Of a stretch of 47,545 bases of DNA, positions 39,957 through 47,545 are shown in pieces. Within the stretch, counting starts at the first letter, position 1, and each line of letters starts with the position of its first letter. The position numbers and the translations under genes are program-made. The notes beneath the pieces were generated by a model. That model saw only the letters and a list, made by a program, of their open reading frames with translations. It made no database searches and was not told the origin of the DNA. The DNA comes from Prevotella sp. GTDB lineage: Bacteria > Bacteroidota > Bacteroidia > Bacteroidales > Bacteroidaceae. The DNA is taken from NCBI GenBank assembly GCA_017462915.1, contig JAFTQG010000033.1, positions 1 through 47,545 on the forward strand. The letters run 5' to 3'.

Positions 39957-41135
39957 TTATCTTACAGCGACCTTGACTACCTGTGTGCCGACGCGGACGA
40001 TGTATATGCCGGCAGTTGTCGAGCGGTAAGTAACGGTTCCGTCATTGCCCCTTGCGCTGAGCAGGAGCACACCGTCGGCAGTATATATGTTTACCGCAGA
40101 CGTTTCCGGAAGACCTGTAACGACAATGTCTCCGCCAGATACACGGACGCATGATGCGACATTATCCGAAGAGACATCACTGATGGCTGTACCGGCGCCG
40201 CCAATTATGTTCTCAAACCTTGACCAGCCATAAGCCGTCTTGTAGGCTTCGACTCTTTCTGCGGGCACAATCAACTGGCATTTCTTGTATATTTGTCCAA
40301 AGTCAGAAGCAGACGCCAGCTGTGGCGGTGTCGGGTTCAGAGAATACAGTGTTGCAATGGCATTATCATTTACGAAAGCACTTTGTGCAATAGTAGTAAC
40401 GCTACTGCCAATAGTGACAGTCACAAGACTCCTGCAACCATTGAAAGCATTCCTGCCTATCGTGGTCACACTGTTAGGGATGACGAGAGTTGCCGGACCA
40501 GAGCAATGCCAAAATGCGCCATCTCCAATCGTAGTCACACCCTCCTGGAAAACAAAATCTCCTGATTTTCCTCCAGGCCAAGCACATAAGATTTTCATGT
40601 CCTTCGAGTAAAGGACACCATCTACACTGCAATAATTCGCATTTTCCGTATCAACATCAATGGACGGCAAGTTTTCGCAATATGTAAAAGCGCCCATGCC
40701 AATCACAGTCACACCGTTCCCTACGGTCACTGAAGAAAGTGCACTACAACCGTAAAACGCCTGACTACCTATCATTGTCACGCTGTTTGGGATGGTGACA
40801 GAGCCAAGACCAGTACACCTGTCAAAGGACAAACGACCTATCGTTGTCACACTGTTTGGGATGACTATTGATGTCAACCCCTGGCAGTCACTAAAAGCGC
40901 CTTCACCGATTCCAACTACCATATAGTTCTCTCCGTTGTACGACACTGTCGACGGGATTGCAATGTCTCCACTGTATTGTACATCAGGGTTACTTGTCAC
41001 GGCGACATCCTTGCCGCCCTCTTCTATGACAGAATAACAAAGGCCTCCATACTCGAATGTTTCCTGCGCTACGGCAGGGAGGCCAGTCGACAGTGTCAGC
41101 ACTGCCAGCAGAAGTTTGTACATCATTTTTTTCAT
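39957..41135 (-). CDS. BspA-like leucine-rich-repeat surface protein with T9SS-like tail
   Basis: A 392-residue exported protein with a signal peptide (about 1-23, ending PAVAQ). From about residue 70 to 260 it has BspA-type (LRR_5) repeats of the form LTSIVIPNSVTTIG..AF..C, with about six units. A non-repeat piece (PPQLASASDFGQIYKKCQLIVPAERVEAYKTAYGW) closes the repeats as in other BspA proteins. The end (VYIYTADGVLLLS... AGIYIVRVGTQVVKVAVR type) resembles a type IX sorting tail. BspA proteins bind host matrix or other cells, but this one is short and its partner is unknown. A strong promoter lies 475 bp upstream. Confidence 0.88.
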   Translation of the reverse strand: MKKMMYKLLLAVLTLSTGLPAVAQETFEYGGLCYSVIEEGGKDVAVTSNPDVQYSGDIAIPSTVSYNGENYMVVGIGEGAFSDCQGLTSIVIPNSVTTIGRLSFDRCTGLGSVTIPNSVTMIGSQAFYGCSALSSVTVGNGVTVIGMGAFTYCENLPSIDVDTENANYCSVDGVLYSKDMKILCAWPGGKSGDFVFQEGVTTIGDGAFWHCSGPATLVIPNSVTTIGRNAFNGCRSLVTVTIGSSVTTIAQSAFVNDNAIATLYSLNPTPPQLASASDFGQIYKKCQLIVPAERVEAYKTAYGWSRFENIIGGAGTAISDVSSDNVASCVRVSGGDIVVTGLPETSAVNIYTADGVLLLSARGNDGTVTYRSTTAGIYIVRVGTQVVKVAVR

Positions 41136-41610
41136 ATTACTCTCACGCTTTTTGTTTTGTTATTAAGTTTAGTATCAGGTTATCAGTCAGCATGTTATTC
41201 ATGCCATTTCATTCTCTCAATACATCTTCACTACTTTCCATAGGCCTACATTGTGCCTCCGGGCCTCCACATCGGCATTTTTATGTTTAAAACAGAAAAG
41301 CGTGAGAGCCGTACTTGCCGCCCATTCTGCAAACGGAGGCTCTGGTATTGCCCATCTCAGCAGAACGGACAAACTTGCAGAAGCCTCACGCAGAATATGT
41401 GAAGCGCCAACGACAGACACAGATGTGCCAGCCATTGACGGAATATACATATCCACATAAGCCATCTACTGCTTGCCGTAATCTTGACTGAGATTGAAAT
41501 TTACCAGATTTCCGTTTGTCAAGAAATAGCGTAGAGTAAACGCTTTCCATCATGTCTGTATCCCTCCCGCATAGCCCGAGACCGGGCTTCTGCGATACGG
41601 TCTACGGTCA
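41136..41610 (-). other. Long leader region upstream of the LRR gene, with a doubtful 82-codon frame
   Basis: Between the strong promoter (41611-41642) and the LRR start there are about 470 nt. They hold a hairpin-capable GC-rich segment (GCATAGCCCG and CGGGCTTCTGC, about 41568-41595) and a minus-strand frame at 41217-41465 starting MAYVDMYIPSMAG. That frame lacks a ribosome site and any family likeness, so I do not call it a gene. A structured leader or a small RNA is the other reading. Confidence 0.4.
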
Positions 41611-41642
41611 CAAAGGTAATACATTATTTTGATATTGGCAAA
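41611..41642 (-). promoter_or_regulatory. Consensus promoter upstream of the LRR gene
   Basis: Minus strand TTTG (41642-41639), 20 bp, TACCTTTG (41618-41611). A perfect match to the -33/-7 consensus, directed at the long leader. Confidence 0.8.
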
Positions 41643-41709
41643 AACATGTCAAGTTTTTTTTCCATGACACAGGGATTTTTCAGGTTTGGGTGTCTGTCCG
41701 GACATTGAA

Positions 41710-41980
41710 TGCCCTACGCAAAAGTATTGCGCAAATGGCGGAGATACACTGGGGTACATCCCTACCCTGTTGCCGAGGATACTTATAGCTGGTATTTCTT
41801 CATGAAAATATTGAGAAAACAGTCGTTTCAATTTGTTGCATAGGACGCTTATTACAGATATTATTCCATGAAAATATTGAGAAATATATTGTTTCAACTT
41901 GTTGCTAAAAGGACTTATCACAGATACTAACTATCTATGGCAAAAGTTTTGCGCAAGCATCATCTCGGCGAGAGTATTGC
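41710..41980. repeat. Direct repeats of 66-68 bp flanked by GCAAAAGTATTGCGCAA
   Basis: Units begin at 41777, 41843 and 41911 with GGAYRCTTAT; the first two continue with CATGAAAATATTGAGAAA and TTTCAAYTTGTTGC, the third is cut short. Copies of GCAAAAGTATTGCGCAA and GCAAAAGTTTTGCGCAA lie at about 41717 and 41939. No gene is recognised here. Confidence 0.7.
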
Positions 41981-41999
41981 GTAAAACGTAGGGACGTAC

Positions 42000-42260
42000 C
42001 GTGGTGTGTCCGAAACGGTGTGAAACGCCGAGAATGACAGTCTTTTCATACCTACCCAACCGCCTCGCCAAGGGAAATCAGGGCACAGAACAGGAGCGAA
42101 AGGCATATTCGCAAAGTGAAGGCGACCGTCCACTCCCGAGGAGCGAAAACTTGCGCGAGTTTTCTTATGTCCTATTTATCATAACATGAAAAATACACTT
42201 GTCAGCGTGTCGATTATGACGGTTTTTAGCATCATTCCTGTCTGGTTCGGCGACAAAACG
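42000..42260. other. Gene-free interval before the palindrome cluster
   Basis: No convincing gene, RNA or promoter is seen between the direct repeats and the palindromes. Short frames here lack ribosome sites and family likeness. Confidence 0.4.
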
Positions 42261-42335
42261 TGACCTTTCCCCAGCAAAGACGACACATCCATGCTGGTAA
42301 AAGGTCACCTTTCATTATACAAAAGGTGACCTTTT
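42261..42335. repeat. AAAGGTSACCTTT palindrome cluster
   Basis: CCAGCA...TGCTGG hairpin (42271-42296), then AAAAGGTCACCTTT (42299-42312) and AAAAGGTGACCTTTT (42321-42335). Each is a palindrome by itself and they are near-complements of each other, so two alternative folds are possible. Confidence 0.7.
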
Positions 42336-42657
42336 ACGGCTTATCCGTCACAGGCAAAATGGCAAACCCTACCGTATATTCTTATATCTCAACACATTAT
42401 ACAAAATAAAAATTCATACAAAATTTGCTCATTCGACACCTTCGCCTGATTTTCATCCTATTCTCAAGGCACGAAAACGTGCCGGGTTTTCTTATTTTGC
42501 ACCATGTCCGAGGAGACGTTCCGCACCATCAACCGCATTTGACAGACAGGAACGGCAGGCGCCGCATATATGGCAGACAGCCTGACATCTGGCGACAATA
42601 TACGCCACATGACAGAAAAAAGTCATGTAAATACATCTTGTTTTGAAATATTTTTTG

Positions 42658-42665
42658 TAATTTTG
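42658..42665 (+). promoter_or_regulatory. -7 element of the PASTA-rluD-ddl run
   Basis: TAATTTTG at 42658-42665, 32 bp before the ATG. A TTG lies 17 bp upstream (42638-42640), shorter than usual. Confidence 0.55.
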
Positions 42666-42697
42666 CTCCAAATTAAAGACCCTACACATATCACGCA

Positions 42698-43357
42698 ATG
42701 ACAACAAAGACCTTTTTCCATAAGCTCCGGAGCAAGTATATCTGGCTGAACATCGGACTGATGGCCGTCGTCGCCATTGCATTCGTCCTTGCCATAAGCA
42801 TCGGAACAGACATCTACACCCACCACGGGGAGGCTATCAGAGTGCCTGACCTTCAGGGCAAGAGATTCGAGGACGCACAGCAGTTGCTGAAAAGCTCCGC
42901 CCTCGACATCGTCGTCTCCGACACCGGCTACAACCGAATGTTGCCGCCCGACTGCATACTGCAGCAGACTCCGGAGGCAGGAGAGCGCGTGAAGAGCGGC
43001 AGATGCATATACGTGACTGTCAATGCCTCGCAGAAACCGACGCTGACAATCCCTGACATCATAGACAACAGTTCACTGCGCGAGGCCACGGCAAAGCTCC
43101 GCATCCTCGGTTTCAAGGTCGGCGAACCGCAATATATATCCGGAGAGAAAGACTGGGTCTACGGCATTGTGTCGAGAGGCAAGAACCTCGTCGCCGGAGA
43201 CAGTGTGCCGCTGGATGTCATGGTGTCGCTGCAGGTGGGCAACGGCATGCTCGGCAATGAGGACGACATCATTGTCACAGACCCCGAATATCCAGAAGAG
43301 ACTGAGGAGATGCCCGACGTGATGGAGGAAGACCCTTTCGAGGAGGTTATCGAATGA
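42698..43357 (+). CDS. PASTA-domain membrane protein
   Basis: A 219-residue protein with one membrane helix (about 17-37) and two PASTA domains outside the cytoplasm: RVPDLQGKRFEDAQQLL... from about 48 and LTIPDIIDNSSLREATAKL... from about 115. The end is acidic (EETEEMPDVMEEDPFEEV). PASTA domains bind peptidoglycan stems in other bacteria; there is no kinase or PBP domain here. It overlaps rluD by ATGA and is followed by ddl, which suggests a cell-wall link. Confidence 0.92.
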   Translation: MTTKTFFHKLRSKYIWLNIGLMAVVAIAFVLAISIGTDIYTHHGEAIRVPDLQGKRFEDAQQLLKSSALDIVVSDTGYNRMLPPDCILQQTPEAGERVKSGRCIYVTVNASQKPTLTIPDIIDNSSLREATAKLRILGFKVGEPQYISGEKDWVYGIVSRGKNLVAGDSVPLDVMVSLQVGNGMLGNEDDIIVTDPEYPEETEEMPDVMEEDPFEEVIE

Positions 43358-44472
43358 CAATCCCTTACAGAAAAGAACAGCTGATGATTAAAGACGAAAT
43401 ATTTGAAGACGACGAACTGCTCGACGACGTGCAGGAGAGCGACGCTGGCGACGGCGGACTGTATGAGCACTTCCGCATCGTGGCAGACGCAGGGCAGGAG
43501 CCGCTGCGCATAGACAAGTTCCTGTTTGAACACATGCAACACTCCTCGCGCAACCGCATACAGCAGGCAGCGGAGGCTGGATACATACATGCCAACGGCA
43601 GACCCGTGAAGTCCAATTACAAGGTGCGCCCAGGCGATGTGCTGACACTTATGCTCACCCGTCCGCCACACGACACGAGCATCCTGCCGGAGGATATCCC
43701 GCTGGATATAGTCTATGAGGACGACCAACTGATGGTCGTCAACAAGGCGGCAGGCATGGTCGTACATCCCGGAGCAGGCAATTTCACCGGCACTCTCGTC
43801 AATGCCATGGCATGGCACATGAAGGATGTGCCGGAGTATGACCCTAACTCTCCCGAGGTAGGACTGGTACACCGCATAGACAAGGACACGAGCGGCCTGC
43901 TCCTCATAGCCAAGACGCCGGAGGCAAAGCAGAACCTCGGCAAGCAATTCTTCAACAAGACCACACACCGCTCATACCATGCGCTCGTGTGGGGACACAT
44001 GAAGGAGGACGAGGGAAGGATAGAGGGGAACATCACACGTGACCCCAAGGACCGTCTGCGGATGACCGTCACCGCGCCAGACTCGGGCATCGGCAAGCCT
44101 GCCGTGACCCATTGGAGGGTGATAGAGCGTTACGGATATACCACATTGGTAGAGTGCATCCTCGAAACAGGGCGCACGCACCAGATCCGTGCCCACATGA
44201 AGCACATCGGACATCCGCTCTTCGCCGACGAGAGATACGGCGGCATGGAGATTCTCCGCGGCGAAAGGTCTTCGTCATACAAGGCTTTCATAAACAACTG
44301 CTTCAAGCTCTGTCCGCGACAGGCTCTCCATGCGAAGACTCTCGGCTTTGTCCATCCTGTGACAAACAAGCAGATGGACTTCACGTCTGAGCTGCCTGAA
44401 GACCTCGGAGCGGTGATAAGGAAATGGCAGGAGTTCATAGCGGGAACGACACGAAACACATTCGGAGAGTAA
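43354..44472 (+). CDS. rluD: RluA-family pseudouridine synthase (RluD type)
   Basis: A 372-residue enzyme with an N-terminal S4 RNA-binding domain (about 48-110, RIDKFLFEHMQHSSRNRIQQ) and the catalytic domain. The active-site motif is LVHRIDKDTSGLLLIAK with the Asp in HRIDKDTSG. RluD-type enzymes modify helix 69 of 23S rRNA; the exact site here is assumed. The first 45 residues are an extra acidic stretch. The ATG shares four bases with the PASTA stop. ddl follows at 64 bp. Confidence 0.94.
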   Translation: MTIPYRKEQLMIKDEIFEDDELLDDVQESDAGDGGLYEHFRIVADAGQEPLRIDKFLFEHMQHSSRNRIQQAAEAGYIHANGRPVKSNYKVRPGDVLTLMLTRPPHDTSILPEDIPLDIVYEDDQLMVVNKAAGMVVHPGAGNFTGTLVNAMAWHMKDVPEYDPNSPEVGLVHRIDKDTSGLLLIAKTPEAKQNLGKQFFNKTTHRSYHALVWGHMKEDEGRIEGNITRDPKDRLRMTVTAPDSGIGKPAVTHWRVIERYGYTTLVECILETGRTHQIRAHMKHIGHPLFADERYGGMEILRGERSSSYKAFINNCFKLCPRQALHAKTLGFVHPVTNKQMDFTSELPEDLGAVIRKWQEFIAGTTRNTFGE

Positions 44473-44536
44473 GCCCGTGTGGCATACAAACAAGACACAT
44501 TAATAAAGAACAAGTTAAAAAATAACGACAAAAGAT

Positions 44537-45529
44537 ATGAAACGTACCATTGCTATTGTTTGCGGCGGTGACTCAAGTGAGCACGGAGTGTCAATGCGTT
44601 CCGGACAGGGAGTATATTCCTTCTTCGACAAAGAGCGCTACAACGTATATATCGTGGAGTTCAAGGGAACAGACTGGAAGGTTCATCTCAGCAACGGCGA
44701 CACCGTGAGAATCGACAAGAACGACTTCTCGTTCGTTGAGGACGGCACAAAAAGGACATTCGACTACGCCTACATCACCATTCACGGAGCACCGGGAGAG
44801 AACGGAGTCCTGCAAGGATACTTTGAACTCCTGCATATCCCCTACTCTACAAGCGGTGTGCTCGTGGAAGCACTGACCTTCGACAAGTTCGCTCTCAACA
44901 ATTACCTCCGCGGATTCGGCGTTTCCGTGGCAGACAGCATCCTCGTGCGCCACGGCCATGAGAACGAAATCGACGAGCAGGAGATAGTGGAGAAACTCGG
45001 CCTGCCGCTCTTTGTCAAGCCTGCCGCAGACGGTTCGAGCTTCGGTATCACCAAGGTAAAGGATGCGGACCATCTCGCTCCAGCTCTCAGAAAGGCATTT
45101 CTCGAGAGCAGTGACGTGATGATAGAGGGCTTCCTTGAAGGCACGGAAATCAGCCAGGGATGCTACAAGACACGCAAGAAGAGCGTTGTGCTCCCTGCGA
45201 CAGAGGTTGTCACGGACAACGAATTCTTCGACTATGACGCGAAATACAACGGCATGGTGCAGGAGATAACCCCTGCACGCCTCGCTCCCGAGACAACGGA
45301 GCGCGTGGCGAAGGTGACATCTGCCATCTACGACATACTCCACTGCAACGGCATAATACGCATAGACTACATCATATCCAAGAACGCTGACGGCACAGAC
45401 AAGATAAACATGCTCGAGATAAACACCACTCCTGGCATGACAGCGACATCGTTCATCCCTCAGCAGGTGCGCGCCGCCGGCATGGAGATGAAGGATGTGC
45501 TCTCTGAAATCGTGGAGAACCAGTTCTGA
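44537..45529 (+). CDS. ddl: D-alanine--D-alanine ligase
   Basis: A 330-residue ATP-grasp enzyme that makes D-Ala-D-Ala for peptidoglycan. Landmarks are GGDSSEHGVSMRSG near the start, ITIHGAPGENG (HGxxGE motif), FVKPAADGSSFGITKV (ATP grasp), and LEINTTPGMTATSF with the metal-binding Glu and Asn. All are intact and length is normal. It is the third gene of the PASTA-rluD-ddl run, an order I remember from Bacteroidales. It is followed by an inverted composite repeat, so the next gene may be separate. Confidence 0.96.
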   Translation: MKRTIAIVCGGDSSEHGVSMRSGQGVYSFFDKERYNVYIVEFKGTDWKVHLSNGDTVRIDKNDFSFVEDGTKRTFDYAYITIHGAPGENGVLQGYFELLHIPYSTSGVLVEALTFDKFALNNYLRGFGVSVADSILVRHGHENEIDEQEIVEKLGLPLFVKPAADGSSFGITKVKDADHLAPALRKAFLESSDVMIEGFLEGTEISQGCYKTRKKSVVLPATEVVTDNEFFDYDAKYNGMVQEITPARLAPETTERVAKVTSAIYDILHCNGIIRIDYIISKNADGTDKINMLEINTTPGMTATSFIPQQVRAAGMEMKDVLSEIVENQF

Positions 45530-45533
45530 GTTT

Positions 45534-45690
45534 AGTCGTTTGGTCCTTTAGTGGTTCAGTTGTTTAGTCATGTGCTTTAGGCTTTAAGGCTTTCAGCATA
45601 GGCCACATACAACTAAACAACATAACACCAAAACGACTAAAAGCCCAAACAACTGAACAACAAAACGACCAAACCACAAAATGACCTACA
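45534..45690. repeat. Octamer arm of the composite repeat as a long imperfect inverted repeat
   Basis: The left half (GTTTAGTCGTTTGGTCC, TTCAGTTGTTTAGTC; about 45532-45570) faces its near-complement (AACTAAACAACATAAC, AACAACTGAACAACAAAACG; about 45612-45680). Transcripts could form a long weak stem between ddl and the acyltransferase gene. The CCGGCTAT core is absent. Confidence 0.7.
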
Positions 45691-45694
45691 AACC

Positions 45695-46846
45695 ATGCAC
45701 AACGAGTTTGACCAGATAAGACCTTTCGGCAAGGGTGAAGTCAGGCCTGCCGTAGAGTCACTGCTGCACGACAGGCAGTTCATGACCATGCTGCGCGGCT
45801 TCCTTCCGCTGCCGAAGTGCGTCATACGCTTCCTCATACGCACAATGTTCATCGGTGTCAACACCACCCTTGATTTCCAGAAAAGATACATGAGCCGCAT
45901 CGTGGGCTTTACGCTGAAGAAATGTACCGACGGCTGCACCTTCAGCGGACATCCACTTCCATCCAAGGGACGGCATCATACGTATCTGTCAAATCACCGC
46001 GACATAGTGCTCGACTCCGCCATACTGTCGTACGAACTGTTCAAGAACGGCTACGATACCACCGTGGAGATAGGCATCGGCGACAACCTCCTCATCTATC
46101 CATGGATAAGGACTCTCGTGAAACTCAACAAGGCTTTCACCGTGAAGCGTGGCCTCTCGCCTCGCCAGTTGCTGGAAAGCTCGCAGCTGATGTCGAGGTA
46201 TATCCACCACGCCATAAAGGAAAAGGGCGAGAATATATGGCTCGCACAGCGTGAAGGAAGGGCGAAAGACTCTGACGACCGTACACAGGAATCGGTGCTG
46301 AAGATGCTTAGTTACGGCGGAAAGCTCTGCGAACTGAATATCGTCCCGCTGACAATCTCCTACGAGTTTGACCCCTGCGACTATCTGAAAGCCAAGGAGT
46401 TCCAGCTCAAAAGAGACAATCCGCAGTACAAGAAGTCCAAGCAGGACGACCTTGAGAATATGAAAGTGGGCATCATGGGCTATAAAGGCCGCGTGCATTA
46501 CGAGTGTGCTCCTTGCATCAACGAGTGGCTCGGAGAGTATGACGGACTCGCAAAGGCAGACTTTTATGCCGAGGTGGCGAAGCGCATGGACAGAGCTATA
46601 CATCAGGGATACAGGATATATCCGAACAACTACATAGCCCTCGACATGCTGAACGGTAACCGGGACAACAGCGACAGCTATACTGCCGAGGACGAGAAAC
46701 GGTTTGAAGACTACCTCAACAGCCAGCTTGCGAAGATTGATATTCCCAACAAGGACGAGGCTTTCCTCCGCGAGCGTATGCTGACAATGTATGCCAATCC
46801 GCTGAGAAACAAAACGGCAAGCGAGAATGAAGGTGACGGTGCGTAA
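45695..46846 (+). CDS. Acyltransferase, PlsC/glycerol-3-phosphate acyltransferase-like
   Basis: A 383-residue protein. The motif TYLSNHRDIVLDSA near residue 100 is of the acyltransferase type (His and Asp), with the spacing His-x5-Asp instead of the usual His-x4-Asp; the later ENIWLAQREGRAKDSDD fits the EGTRS-like phosphate-binding motif. Many Bacteroidota have this family annotated as 1-acyl-sn-glycerol-3-phosphate acyltransferase. It would act at the inner membrane in phospholipid synthesis, though no membrane helix is obvious besides a weak one near 35-50. Its last 20 bp overlap the NigD-like gene. Confidence 0.82.
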   Translation: MHNEFDQIRPFGKGEVRPAVESLLHDRQFMTMLRGFLPLPKCVIRFLIRTMFIGVNTTLDFQKRYMSRIVGFTLKKCTDGCTFSGHPLPSKGRHHTYLSNHRDIVLDSAILSYELFKNGYDTTVEIGIGDNLLIYPWIRTLVKLNKAFTVKRGLSPRQLLESSQLMSRYIHHAIKEKGENIWLAQREGRAKDSDDRTQESVLKMLSYGGKLCELNIVPLTISYEFDPCDYLKAKEFQLKRDNPQYKKSKQDDLENMKVGIMGYKGRVHYECAPCINEWLGEYDGLAKADFYAEVAKRMDRAIHQGYRIYPNNYIALDMLNGNRDNSDSYTAEDEKRFEDYLNSQLAKIDIPNKDEAFLRERMLTMYANPLRNKTASENEGDGA

Positions 46847-47504
46847 TATATTATGTCTTGCAATGCTCTGTCTATGCATGTCATGTACATTGACAGACGA
46901 TGACGGTGACGACTACGAGTACACCGGACTCGTAGCGGAAATGTGTGATGTGCACACGTCCGAGGCACGACAACTGGTGGCAGCCACTACAGATACCGAC
47001 ACCCGCCTGTCATTCTCTGAACCGCTGAATGTATCATGGGCAAAAGAGCAGGATACGGATTACAGAGCCTTGCTCTATTATAATAAGGAGAATAACGGCA
47101 ATACCGTGCGCCCGATACGTGCACAGCAGGCTTTGATACTGACGCCCAAGACCATGGAAGACGCCAAGGACTGGTATGACAACCGTGACCCTGTAAGCCT
47201 CGCCACGGCATGGTTCGCAAAGAACGGCAAGTACCTTAACCTCTGCATCGACTTCAAAAGCGGAAGCGCAGACAGTGAAGACGCACGACAGACGGTGGGG
47301 ATCGTATGCGAGAAAATCACGGCATCGCCCACAGGAAACAGATACCACTACCGCCTATGCCATGCGCAGAACGGCGTACCGACATACTATACCGTAAGCC
47401 AATATGCCTCGATACCGACAAGAGAGATACAGTCAGGGGATGTCATAACCCTGGATATACAGACCTGGGACGGAGTATTGACAAAGGATTTCATAAAGCC
47501 TTGA
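46827..47504 (+). CDS. NigD-like lipoprotein
   Basis: A 225-residue lipoprotein: signal MKVTVRNILCLAMLCLCMSC with the lipid-modified Cys at 20, then an acidic tether (TLTDDDGDD). The mature part has the two-beta-domain pattern of NigD-like proteins (LSFSEPLNVSW near the first domain). The role in the cell is unknown; related genes in Prevotella lie near bacteriocin loci, which is where the name comes from, but no such locus is here. The start overlaps the acyltransferase gene by 20 bp, so the two are probably coupled. Confidence 0.75.
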   Translation: MKVTVRNILCLAMLCLCMSCTLTDDDGDDYEYTGLVAEMCDVHTSEARQLVAATTDTDTRLSFSEPLNVSWAKEQDTDYRALLYYNKENNGNTVRPIRAQQALILTPKTMEDAKDWYDNRDPVSLATAWFAKNGKYLNLCIDFKSGSADSEDARQTVGIVCEKITASPTGNRYHYRLCHAQNGVPTYYTVSQYASIPTREIQSGDVITLDIQTWDGVLTKDFIKP

Positions 47505-47545
47505 CACATTTCATATAGAGGACAGCATCGGCATTCCTGCAGAAA

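Noticed and set aside
41217-41465. An 82-codon frame containing IPEPPFAEWAASTALTLFCFKHKN, faintly like a PEP-CTERM sorting tail
   Set aside because: No preceding cargo domain, a charged residue inside the hydrophobic stretch, no ribosome site and no exosortase gene in the window; the likeness is probably chance.
41777-41930. Possible CRISPR array
   Set aside because: Only two and a half units of 66-68 bp with divergence throughout each unit, no repeat/spacer alternation and no cas genes.

Overview
The window looks like a chromosomal segment from a Bacteroidota bacterium, most likely Prevotellaceae (Prevotella in the broad sense). The reasons are: promoters of the Bacteroidota type (TTTG, about 20 bp, TAnnTTTG) in front of many genes; weak Shine-Dalgarno sequences; secreted proteins with T9SS-like C-terminal tails; a HmuY/HmuR-type heme pair; a BspA-like leucine-rich-repeat protein; a NigD-like lipoprotein; and a DUF4924 gene next to lysE, rfbD and prfC, an order I remember from Bacteroidales. 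All assignments come from reading the sequence and from family knowledge; no database search was run.

Layout. 1-3,100: the 3' end of an Rpn-type nuclease/transposase gene, a pyridoxal/pyridoxamine kinase gene with repeat blocks on both sides, and an AT-rich two-gene cassette of unknown function. 3,544-10,160: one minus-strand unit made of a 2,054-residue secreted protein with an N-terminal GH105-like domain and a 69-residue peptide gene ending at a strong terminator. 10,280-14,300: two AAA/DUF4143 ATPase genes of opposite strand, set among four copies of an intergenic repeat (a fifth copy, reversed, lies near 2.1 kb). 14,302-17,216: a large outer-membrane protein of DUF5686 type and tRNA-Arg(UCU). 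17,330-19,938: a compact minus-strand cassette of PqqD-like protein, S26-type peptidase, HPr-kinase-like P-loop protein and small exported protein, headed by a region-4-only sigma homologue. 20,082-23,978: lysE, DUF4924, rfbD, prfC. 24,154-30,964: ROK glucokinase, TsaC/Sua5, ClC channel, fmt, truA, EamA transporter. 31,060-35,107: hmuY, hmuR, a MITE-like element and a His/Met-rich membrane protein. 35,177-37,160: lpxH, MIP18-type FeS factor, radC. 37,469-39,812: glycosyltransferase, efp, and divergent rpmH. 39,957-41,642: a BspA-like LRR protein with a long leader. 42,698-47,504: PASTA protein, rluD, ddl, acyltransferase, NigD-like lipoprotein.

Most genes are housekeeping (translation, tRNA modification, envelope and peptidoglycan, lipid A). 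The unusual content is of three kinds. First, the intergenic DNA is full of repeats: a composite element built from 8-bp units around a CCGGCTAT core, a 'CAGATTTCGCAGATGACGCAGATT-like' family, and palindromes of the type AAAGGTSACCTTT. Second, there is the PqqD / S26 peptidase / HprK-like cassette, which resembles part of a peptide-maturation (RiPP) machine but has no visible precursor gene. Third, there are promoters whose start region is covered by perfect or near-perfect inverted repeats, most clearly at the DUF4143 ATPase gene near 13.7 kb.
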